This document shows positions 45,796 through 55,865 of a stretch of 64,000 nt of DNA, in pieces (the stretch's first letter is position 1; each line of letters starts with the position of its first letter). The stretch comes from Apium graveolens (taxonomy: Eukaryota; Streptophyta; Magnoliopsida; Apiales; Apiaceae): NCBI RefSeq assembly GCF_009905375.1, contig NC_133650.1, positions 297,661,957-297,725,956 on the forward strand, given 5' to 3'. The position numbers were made by a program, and so were the translations under genes. Below the pieces are notes generated by a model. It was not told where the DNA came from. It did no database searches and saw only the letters and a program-made list of their open reading frames with translations.

Positions 45796-46507
45796 ACCCT
45801 CAACTTATTCTAAAAAATATTAATCACAAAATGTTAAAAATTCAGACATATAGTTCCGTCAATGTCAGTAACATAGTATGCAATCATGATACTCGGCAGT
45901 AATTAACTAGTTGACGTGATACAACGTGCTAAATTTGGACAAGTAAAATAATCATAACACAAATATAAAGACAGAAGAATTAATAAAGGGGTGTTCACGT
46001 ACTCATTTGCATCTTTTTTCAGGTGATATCCCGATAGCTCTGCGATTTCAGCAAGAGCAGCTTTCCACTTGTTTATGACCTCAACAGGGTGACGCTTATT
46101 ATGATAGCCCAGAGCTGTTCCAAAACTCCCTTTTGGTAACGCAGATCTGTTGGATCAACATAGTAAAACACAGGAATAACCTGATTTTGTGTTCCCTGGC
46201 AACTAAGAATCTCAACGAGCTCATCAAGGCACCATGATGAACGAGCATAGTTCTCTGAGATCACGACGACAAACATCTTTGAATCTTTGATTGCATTGAG
46301 TAGTCCGGGTGTAATTCTTTCACCCTTTTCAAGTGCGGGTTCATCTCTAAAGGTCTGAATTCCAGCTTGATCCAAAGCAAAGTAAAGATTTGCAACAAAG
46401 TTTCTGCGAGTGTCCTTACCATAGAAGCTCAAGAACACATCCCAGCTGCAAGGTGGACACAATGATGAAGAACAAGTGATTTCACTTTCAGCTAATTGAT
46501 TACTCAT

Positions 46508-47980
46508 GTTTCGAACAGAAGGAAAGCTTTTCTTCTTAGCAGATATTGAATAAATGATGATGATGATTATAATCGGTATAATGAACAGGGGCAGAGTCCA
46601 GAACAGAACTATTCTTCAACTATAAGTGGATTGAGGGGAAACAGGACTAATGGATGGGCAAGCAGAGCTTACTTTGTCAAATACTATTTTCATACCAATT
46701 TTCCACATTCACATTACGTATTCATTCACGAGCGATCCATATTATTAATGACAGAATAGTCAATAATCTACCTATAACTCAATATTAAGGAACAATTTGA
46801 GAACTCTAGCATTTCTCTTAATATTTATTCCAATAAACTTATGAGTTCATGCAATATATTTATTGAGTGCAAAATGTAGACTTGTGCGTTTTCGAGGGAC
46901 CATTTTCTTTTAGGGATTTTTGCATAAAACTTTTACTTTTGCTCCATACATCAGATGACCTTGTAGCTCAAGGCACTGTTTTATACCACATATTATTCCC
47001 TCTACTTCTTTCTTAATTTGTAATTTGAATAAAAGAATTGAGCTTTGTAGATTCTAGATTGTGTTCAAATAAATAACTTTAATGAATCCAGACCGTAATA
47101 TCCCATTTATTTATTTTAGGCTCAAATTATTACATTTTTTTCCTATTATTATATATTCGTCTCGAGCATCTTGTGCGAATAAAATACACGGACAAAACAT
47201 ACATCACATTCATCCCATCACAAATTATATGTACTCAAGAAATTAATACACAAAAATACAATAATATGCAAGTACAATGCAAATCGTCCAGTAAACTTAT
47301 AATAAGATACCATCTTCTACACTGATTTAACCAATTCTACACAACACAAAGTAAAGATGAAAAACATAGTACCTCCATTAATGTGAAGTGAGTTTGATTT
47401 TTAGAAAGTGGATGAATTGTAAGACGGTCGACGTGGTAGCCTGTTAGCGAACACTCAAATCCTTCTTATTTTGATTTTTAATTAGAAAAATGTTTGGTAC
47501 ATAAAATTAAATATAAAATTTTATACGAAATAACATAAATTAGATTTTAACTGAAATGAGTTCCTCCATTTATATTAACAATCCCAATTTAAATATTTCA
47601 TATCAATTATCTCATGTCATTTTGTTATGCTCTTTTAATTATACAATATACAATTTTGGTTTCTAATTGAAGAGTCGTCCAAATTATAATCTAAAAAAGT
47701 GTGTTCAACGATAGATTGGACCCAAGTATCCTGGAAGGGGTTACTAGAGAGGCTGAAAGCCCCATCCCTGACCCTGTTGTACCCTGAGGGGCTGTCTATG
47801 AATCGTTGGTTAGGTGCTAATTAATAGTGTCATCATATGTTTGGGTAGTTTTAAATTTCAATAGTTGTTTAACTGTATTTTTTTCTAATTATATTTTTAA
47901 ATTCAATTTTGTATGAATTTTAATTGTATATTAATTTTTAGTAACATTTAGGTATTTTAAATGAATATTATATATATATA
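46508..47980. other. upstream region of the NLR, non-coding
   Basis: This is the promoter and leader side of the NLR followed by AT-rich DNA. I see no gene, and no TATA box I would choose with confidence. Confidence 0.45.
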
Positions 47981-47981
47981 T

Positions 47982-48390
47982 AGAGAAAAATTCTATGGAG
48001 ACCATTTTTTTATCGGAGACCACTTTTTTATCGGAAACCACATATGTTTTACAATCAAAATACTATAAAATATATTATTTTGTGAGGTATGTTGTACGAG
48101 TATCACTAATTCATTAAAATTATTGAAGATCATTTAAGTTTAATAAGTAGAATGTGTATGTTCTGCAAGCTGAACAAATGTTCTGCAAACTTAACATATT
48201 TTACAGAATAAAGTATTTTTGTAATGTTTTACATGCAGTACATATATGATATACAAGATTTTGAATAAAATAAAGATTTTTGTAAAGCACGATTCACAAA
48301 TAATATGTTTTGCAATGTTTTTATGCAATATTTAACTTATAAAAGTCTCCGAGATCTCCAAGAAAAAGTGGTCTCCATAGAACGTAACCC
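47982..48390. repeat. MITE-like element, TTCTATGGAGACC termini
   Basis: It starts AGAGAAAAATTCTATGGAGACC and ends GGTCTCCATAGAACG, about 13-bp terminal inverted repeats within TATATATA flanks, about 400 bp in total. Internal words such as ATGTTCTGCAAAC recur at 49708-49716 in a related unit. Confidence 0.65.
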
Positions 48391-50050
48391 ATATATATTA
48401 TATATATTGTTGTGTTGAGTGGAGACCTATATTATTTGGAGACCATTAGATTTTGTACGATTGCGGTTAGAGATGATTACAAAGTGAGAGACATATTAAT
48501 ACTTATAAACCTAAGTCAAAATAGAGTACATATGGTACAACTTTATAAATAGAGTTACTTCAAATTATAAAATTTATTACTTTTAAATATAAATAAAAAA
48601 TATAATGCAACATGTAGAATAAAATATTATGTGAAAAAATATATAAATATTTGATTTGCAAGTTGTATTATATCTTTTTATTTAGGTTTAAAAGTAGTAC
48701 ACTTCATAATAATTTTAAGTAGTACACTCGATTTAGAAATTATTTTTATCAAATAATATTTTATTCATTATATTTTTTATTTACTTTTAAAAATATTATA
48801 TTTTAAAATTTTAAGTACTTCATTCTATATATAAAATTCTACAATATGTTCTGCAATTTTTTTAATATATTTTTTATATAATATTTTATTCTGCGTGTTA
48901 CATTATATTTTTTTATTTAGGATTAAAGGTATTATATTTTATATTTGAAGTAATGCACTCTATTTATAAAGTTCTGCACTCTATTATTTTAATATATTTT
49001 TTTTCACATAATATTATATTCTGCAAGTTGCATTATATTTTTTATTGAGGTTTAGAAATACTAAATATTTATTTATGCATAGAGTGTAGTACTTTAAATT
49101 ATAAAATGTAGTACTTTTAAATCTAAATAAAAAATATAATGCAACTTGCTGAATAAAATTTTATGTGAAAAAATATATTAAAAAAATAGAGTGCAAAATA
49201 TATCGTAGAACTTTATAAATAGAGTGTACTTAAAATTATAAAATATGTTACTTTTAAATCTAAATATATAAATATAATGCAACTTGTAAAATAAAATATT
49301 ATGTAAAAAATATATTTAAAAAATAGGGTGCATAACGTAATAAAGTGTAGTACCTTAAAATATAAATAAAAATGTATAATCTAAAATAAATAAATGATAT
49401 ATGAAAATTATATTCAAAAATAAAATTTTAATACATAACTTAGCCTAAATTTAAATAAGGAAGAAAAAACTACTTGATGTATATAAAGTAACAGGTGTCC
49501 CTAGTTTTAGATTTTATTTTATACGCATATAATGTAATCTGAGCTCCAATCCAACCCATCTAACGGTCTATAAACGGGACTCCAAGTCTCCAAATAAATA
49601 ACGGACTATACTGAACTTTTGCCTATATATTATATATATTATATATATATATTATAGAGTAAAATTTTAGGAAGTTCATATTTTTATTGGAGTTTTCGGA
49701 GGCCAGATATGTTCTGCAAATAAATTTTTTATAACACGTGTTATTTTGCAAAACATGTTTCACAAATATCATTAATTCAATAAAATCATGCAAATCTCGT
49801 ATATTTACGAATATAATATATATGATTTGCAACTAAGCATGAATGTTATGCAACATTAATATTTTAATTCTGCAAAGTAATCGTGTTTTGTAGAATAACA
49901 TATTTATCAATGTTTTACTTGTAAATATTATGCAATCCGCAAGATTTTGAATAAAATAATAATGTTCGTACATTCGAAAAAAATATAATTTATAATATTT
50001 TAAGCTATATTTTACTTGAATAAAATATATGAACTCCAAGTAATTTAATT
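48391..50050. repeat. AT-rich repeat cluster with copies in both orientations
   Basis: A block TATAATGCAACTTG...AATAAAATATTATGTG occurs near 48602, 49136 and 49275, and in inverse orientation near 48880 and 49000. Together with a further MITE-like unit (about 49655-50040), the cluster reads as nested copies of one AT-rich non-autonomous element. There is no coding potential. Confidence 0.55.
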
Positions 50051-50934
50051 AAATAATGGACCATATTCTGTTATTCTTTAAAAATATCGAAATACAAAAC
50101 ACACGTTAGAATATTGTTTACACCTCAAACAAATTTTTTTGATGAAAATAATGTTTGTTTTAGCAGTGGCCGAGGTACCAAATTTTTTCACAATAATATG
50201 ATATCAATGACTTACAATTATTCATGTTATTTTGTTAGTGAAGACCATAACACGCATTGGGTATATATTAAAATGTAGGAACAAATATAAATGAGAACAA
50301 ACTTGAATCAACTTATTTATTTCAACATAAATTCATCAAAATTGTTGTATTTCATCGATTATCTTTAATTGTTACATTTGATTTTGGACGGTCAATTGAT
50401 CAAATTTTGATCGAAATTTATTAATATTTTATAATTGGATAGACTAAAAAAGATATATCACTAAAAAATACATTTAATTTATTTTAATATATAATTTTCA
50501 GTTTTTAAAAATAACATACGATTTTTTTTCAATCTTTTCTTTGGTAAAAAACAGATGAGTTAGACCATAAAAAAATGTGATAGTTAAAAAGGGTCGGAGG
50601 GAGTATTATACTAAATTAAAAATAAAAAAACTAATCCTTTTAAAGTTTGGTAAACATACTTAGCAAGCGCAGACGCAGACGCAGACGCCCTGCCTGCATC
50701 ATGATAAAACATAACTCAAATTGTAATATAAATTAAAATGAGATGCAGTACACCCCTCGTTTGTCAAAAGATGCCCCGCAATTACAAGTCTGTAGACTGT
50801 AGCATGCTACCCAAATGAGATGCAACGGTAGGAAATAATCCGCAGGGTTTTCACCGTTCAAGAGATACTTTACTCTTATATTACTAAATGTTACAAAAGC
50901 CAAGGAGTTCTATATGCTAATGAAAGAGAGCCAA
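50051..50934. other. non-coding 3' flank of RIDA
   Basis: This is AT-rich sequence with no gene. A GCAGAC hexamer run (CGCAGACGCAGACGCAGACG, about 50669) is the only notable feature. Confidence 0.5.
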
Positions 50935-53181
50935 TTAGAGTGCTGCTATACACTCGATCTCTATCTTTGCATCCAATGGTAATGCTGCAACCTGGTATGT
51001 AGAGCGAGCTGGCGCAGGTGCTGGAAAGTCTGCAAGGCAAACAGTGTCAGAAGTAGGATAAATCGTAAAGAATGCCGGTATTACTGCACATACAATACTT
51101 GAAGATATCAAAAATGCGAGAAGACAGAACAAAACTAAAGTAAACATGCACTTTCTGATCATTGCAATTACAACAGTGTGTATAGCCTGCTGTAAAAATC
51201 TGCAAAGTATATAAAAATACATACAAGATATTCTATATATTAGTTCTGGATTCCAGGTACTGACGCACACAAGATGATCAGCAAGGACACAGAGAATTAT
51301 ATTGTGCAGTTATGCATAAGAAAATTCACAATCAAAGAGCAAAATATTAGTATTCAGTCCATCTGGTGTTCTAGCTGTAGAGGTAGTTTTGTCAGAATCA
51401 CCATACTTAATTCAGATGTTTAAACCCTAATCTTTTGACAAAATATACTAAATCAAATTCACGTCACAAAAATGATGATAAATACATTAGTTATTCCCAG
51501 GAAACAACAGTAAATTGTGAAAGGTAGTAACTGGAATAATGAAATTGTCACTTGTCAATGGGCCAAGTGACTATAATATAACAGAAACATAATTATTGAT
51601 AGTTCTATGACTCACATTTAGCATAGATCTCATTCACTTTCTTAAAGTCTTTCAGATCAGCCAACCTGTAGGGAAAGGAACTTATTTAAAAATATATATC
51701 ATTTTTTAATAAATATAAGAAATAAGAAAGAAGCACTTTAACTAACATTATTGTTGTCTTCACTACAGAGGAATAGCTAGCACCACTTGCTTTAAGAATC
51801 TCCCCCATATTCTTAAGAACCTGGTAAGATAAATATAAGCTCAAACCTGGCAGTTTTAATTAACTACCGCAGACAACTTTGAAATTAAAGAGATGAAACA
51901 TGACATAATCTAGTTAATTAAACTTTGTAAACCATGAAAAAACTAGTACCAAAACTGGAACTTTAAAAAATATTTATTTTAACGTTTTACTCGTTGCACC
52001 AAATAATGTAGCTCCTGCTGGGTCTCAAGCTTAGTCAAGAGATTTACTAGAAAAGATATCTAAGTTTATAGGCTTATATATATTTGTCAAAAGTTGATAA
52101 AGTGGCCAAAACAAAACAAAAATCTCACGCTTCAACCCAAACTTGTTTTTCTCCCATAGTTTGAATCCCGCTATCCAACAACAGAAATACATTCGTTCTT
52201 CAGTACCAAGTAGCAAGAGGAAACAGAAAAATGAGATGCAGATCACTCAGTACCAACAGTATGTGTTCTTGACAACTTGATTTCTACAGTACTAGCATTT
52301 GAAACTTATAATGCAGTGACTAAATCTTATATTACCTGCTCTGTCTGTTCTTCTACACCATCCGCTACAAACTTCCCAGTCTGCAATCACACAAAGTAAC
52401 ATCATACCATAATAACATAAAAAAATATAAACAAACCATACGCATTAAGAACCACATAAACTATCTTACAACCATAAATTAGTCAATAAAAAAACAAACC
52501 TCAGGATCTAAACCAAGAACACCAGACATAAAAAGAAGATTATTGGACTTAATGGCCTGACAATAAGGGCCTAAAGCAGCTGGAGCTTTATCCGTCTGAA
52601 CAGCCTCCTTCACACCTAAAAAGAAATTAACAAACATACATTTCAATTTTCATCCAACCTAATTACGCATATCAAACGTAAAATAAACAAAATCTAAAAA
52701 AACAAACACCACTACTAGTGTAAGCAGAGGAATGTATCCAAAATGATCAGGCAGACCGCAATTCCCACAAATTCAATCAACCCAAAATTCTCATCACTTA
52801 TAATTAAAAAGAGATCAACAATTATAACTTAAAATCAATAGTGTGGTTGACAACAAAAAGGCACAACATTTGATTGCTTAATAAGCCCTAAAATCAGCAT
52901 ATAAATTTTGTACTTTATAAAATTAAAAACTAACGCAACAATTAAATCGGATACATAAAAAGAGTGTAATTGAGAAGGGAGATGAACTAACAGGCTTGAG
53001 CAGAAATGGAGAGAGAAGCAAAGGGCTTAGAAGAAGAAGAAGAGGGGGATCGCCATAAGGTGGTTCCGGCGACGGAAACAAAGCCCAGCCCAACAGCATA
53101 TGGGCCATAACGGGTGCGTAAAGCGCCCATGTCAACAGCAGGTACATTCAAGCTTCTTGCTACTGCTCCACACCACGCCAT
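50935..53181 (-). CDS. RIDA: RidA-type reactive intermediate deaminase, plastid-targeted (189 aa, six exons)
   Basis: Exons on the minus strand are 53181-52992, 52615-52500, 52380-52336, 51820-51747, 51665-51616 and 51029-50935. All are GT-AG, and together they make exactly 190 codons including the stop. The first about 65 residues are rich in Ala/Ser/Arg and look like a transit peptide. The YjgF/RidA domain follows: KAPAALGPYCQAIKSNN, MSGVLGLDPETGKF, LKNMGEILKASGASYSSV, then the strongly conserved end PARSTYQVAALPLDAKIEIE. The PARSTYQVAALP arginine binds substrate in RidA proteins. RidA hydrolyses reactive enamine/imine intermediates such as 2-aminoacrylate, protecting branched-chain amino acid synthesis. 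Length and intron pattern look normal, and no defect is seen. Confidence 0.96.
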
Positions 53182-53344
53182 TGTTTCTATCACTCTGACT
53201 GTTACATTTCCGCCGTCAGACAGGAGTTTATACACTGGTCGTGGGCCGAACACTTCTGCTCCCACTCGCGATTTGATGGGCCGTTATATGGAATGTCTGG
53301 CTCGAGGCCCATTTTTTATTGTAGAGTAAGACTTGGAATTGCTT
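53182..53344 (-). promoter_or_regulatory. RIDA 5' flank
   Basis: This short region upstream of the RIDA ATG is relatively GC-rich. The open frame extends upstream of the chosen ATG, but family length and the transit-peptide start favour 53181. Confidence 0.4.
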
Positions 53345-53720
53345 TTAAAAGTTAAAAAAAAAAGTGTCCGCGAAAAAAGTGTTGTTGTCAAAATTATATG
53401 TTTGTTTGGTAATATTTTTTATAAATATATGTTTTGCTGTGAAAAATTAAAAATAATAATACTTTTGATTAGGTTTGATGGTTAAATCAGTATTTGCTTC
53501 TGGTAAAAGCAGAAAAATAGTTTTTTCTTTAAAAACATGGGTGGACTTACTTTCGACAACAACGGCTTTTCGGTTAAAAGTACTTTCAGAAAAGCAGTTT
53601 TTAAATTTAAAAGCACTTTCAGAAAAGCAGTTTTTGAATTTTATCAAATAGTTTGTTAACTGTGTTTTTCTCGAAAAGTTGTTGTTGATGTCTGCAACAG
53701 CAATACCAAACGCACCCTAA
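53345..53720. repeat. hAT-type MITE-like element
   Basis: The right end ACCAAACGCACCCTAA and the AGAAAAGCAGTTTTT core are typical of plant hAT MITEs. A 33-bp tandem repeat (ACTTTCAGAAAAGCAGTTTT at 53582 and 53615) lies inside. The left terminus is poorly defined. Confidence 0.55.
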
Positions 53721-54014
53721 ATTAATTTTAGCATATTCCCATGCTCTTACTAATTTGCTGTTAAATTAAATGTGGATTTGATGCCCCTTTCGGAGGGAGA
53801 AAAATAGGTTTGAGGATGACTTCAGCCAACTCCCCTAAGATTAAGACATTTTGTCCTTAATGGTAAATTTGTAAATATAAACTAAGCCCTTTTAATTTAC
53901 AAAAAATAACCCTATCTTACACTTATATTCTTTTTTTTGCCAATGAAATATTTTATTCATTAAAATCAAATCATTATGCAATACACGACGAAGTTCTGAA
54001 TTGGTATCGTGACC
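53721..54014. other. non-coding DNA
   Basis: I see nothing specific between the MITE-like element and the LINE remnant. Confidence 0.4.
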
Positions 54015-55047
54015 TTACCAAAGTCGATCAACAATAAAACTATTGTGTCTCGCCAAGAAGTGAGTCACTTTGTTCGTATATCGTTTTACAAAATTTAATG
54101 TCACATGACGACATTTTAGTTCACTAAGTAGGGTTTTACATAAATCTATTACCCTGCCAAGATATGACAAGTTAACGGTGGAACACCTAATTGCTTGCAC
54201 TGCTGCGAGATAATCTATTTCGACCACTGCTGGTTGCATGACATTAGCTTTAAATCAACTCAATGCTTATTTAATCCCACCTACTTCGGCTGACTCAGGA
54301 GAAATTTGGCCAACTTTATCTATTATAAGGTTCCCTGCATGATCTCGCATTATCATGGATAGACAGTATGACTTTGAATCCTCATTATTGTTGCATCGAC
54401 GTTTACCTTAACCATGTATTGTTGTGGTTGTTCCCAATGCTCCTTGTCGTCCTCTTGAGTCATGAAGCCAAGAGAATTATGAAACGACTTATTCTGAGCT
54501 TTCCTCCATTGGTTAAAAGAGAGTTTCGCCAATTTATACACTTTTGAGTGCTCCAGTCCATGCTGCTTCCATAAAATTTCATTCCTGTTTTTCCAGAGAA
54601 ACCAACAAATCATTGCTACCATATGAGTTCGTTACTGTTGTGTTGTTGTAAGACACTAGCAATCCAACTCGAAAATATGTTTGACCATTCCAGTCTATCT
54701 TGATACCTGATGAACTCAAACACAGTTTTGCAAATTCGCATGAGACTAAAGTGTGATAAACTGTTTTCTCCTCCAGATTACATACTGGGCACATTGTGAG
54801 AACCGTGACTCTTTTAAAGATCGGTCGGTCTTTGTTGGAAAAACATTCTTTGTTGCCCTCCAAATGAAGTGCTTTGCTTTTAGAGGTATTTTCAGATTTC
54901 ATAGTTTGTTTCACCTAAATGTGTCACTCGTGCTGCTTGTCACCTTAGCTTTCTGTATTGCCGCATATGCAGACTTAACTGTATATGTCCCCAACTTATC
55001 ATATTTCCAAAATCATGAGTCATGCTCTACAATTTTCAGAGGTATAT
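54015..55047 (-). pseudogene. LINE non-LTR retrotransposon 3' remnant (zinc-finger and RNase H regions)
   Basis: Minus-strand fragments in shifting frames carry YTVKSAYAAIQ and a zinc-binding CPVCNLEEKTVYHTLVSCEF typical of the RT-associated zf-RVT region. ICWFLWKNRNE, KVNVDAT and a plant RNase H-like end follow (VEIDYLAAVQAIR, LNFVKRYTNKVTHFLAR). Several stops and frameshifts show decay. The upstream part (endonuclease, RT) is absent because SIRE-3 is inserted at 55048. A domesticated RNase H-like gene is an alternative but unlikely given the breaks. Confidence 0.75.
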
Positions 55048-55661
55048 TGTTAGGTCACACACACTGTAGAAGGGGGTTGAATACAGTGTATACTACAATC
55101 AAATCGAATTAAGAACACAAGTATGAAACACATAATAATCTTATTAATAAAACAGTATTACAATGGAACCGTTCTCTTTCAATGATGAACAAATATCACG
55201 AGAGCTTCTAGGGTTACAATGAATAATATTCTCGATTAAGATAACACATATAGTGTAAACCCTATCTGTGTTTATATAGACACACAGTCACAAGATAATC
55301 TTCTAATTGATATCGAATATAAGTCTGCATCCTAAAATATATTAACTAGTTATCTTTTCCTCCAAGTCTTCTATTCTTCATAGAATTCTTCTTCATGCAT
55401 ATCTCTTCTTGTTTTAGTCTTGATCTTCTTTCCTTTCAATCAACCGTCTTCCTTATCTGAAAGTCTTTTTAAGTCCTGATATTATCTCCTGATAAATATC
55501 TTCTGATATCTTAAGTTTTGATAGCTTCAGTTCTGATATCTTAAGTTCTGACTTCAGTATAAGTACTGATTTCCAGTTAAGTCCTGATTTGTCCTGTTAG
55601 TTAAGATCTGAAAACTAAACACAAATCATCATTATACATGACATCATAAATATATCTAACA
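55048..55661 (-). repeat. 3' LTR of SIRE-3 (614 bp)
   Basis: On the minus strand it begins TGTTAGATATATTTATG and ends GTGACCTAACA. It contains about a dozen ATCAGAACTT/AAGTCCTGAT-type words (55480-55615), a TATA box in an inverted repeat (55266-55287) and a GGGGG-C run near its end. Flank 55043-55047 is TATAT. Confidence 0.88.
55266..55287 (-). promoter_or_regulatory. SIRE-3 LTR TATA box inside an inverted repeat
   Basis: CTGTGT and ACACAG arms flank the box, which reads TATATAAAC on the minus strand. The arm sequence is unlike that of SIRE-1 but the layout is the same. Confidence 0.65.
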
Positions 55662-55675
55662 ATCTCCCCCAACTT
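55662..55675 (-). other. polypurine tract of SIRE-3
   Basis: On the minus strand, GTTGGGGGAGAT directly precedes the LTR. Confidence 0.8.
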
Positions 55676-55865
55676 GTAAATTAACATAATATACAAGTTC
55701 AATAGATATTTGATGATGTCAAAAACATTAAGTACAAATGCATATAAGAATTTGCATGATAACTACAACTCACAATCCTTGTAGCTTTTACCATCCTTAA
55801 AGTCTGATATCAGCTTTAGCCTGTATATCCTTCAGAATTTAACAGTTGTAGTTCTTGACTTGGAT

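Larger units (their letters stand above)
41245..46507 (-). pseudogene. TIR-NBS-LRR resistance-type gene with a TIR frameshift
   Basis: Exons on the minus strand: TIR 46507-46003, NBS 45328-44245, first LRR 43532-43260, main LRR 43099-41825, C-terminal 41673-41245, all GT-AG. The TIR has WDVFLSFYGKDTRR and SSWCLDELVEIL, which includes the Glu used for NADase activity. At 46128-46130 one base is missing in a G-run, so the frame breaks just before the end of the TIR and resumes in another frame to the donor. The NBS shows GMGGIGKTT, LIVLDDL, GSRIIITTR, GGLPLALKLL and MHN in place of MHD. About ten or more LRRs follow, then a post-LRR C-JID-like domain (ELAEWFSYACSGSVVSF). As read, the product would stop after the TIR, possibly a TIR-only protein. 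A sequencing error at the homopolymer is possible. Confidence 0.85.
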
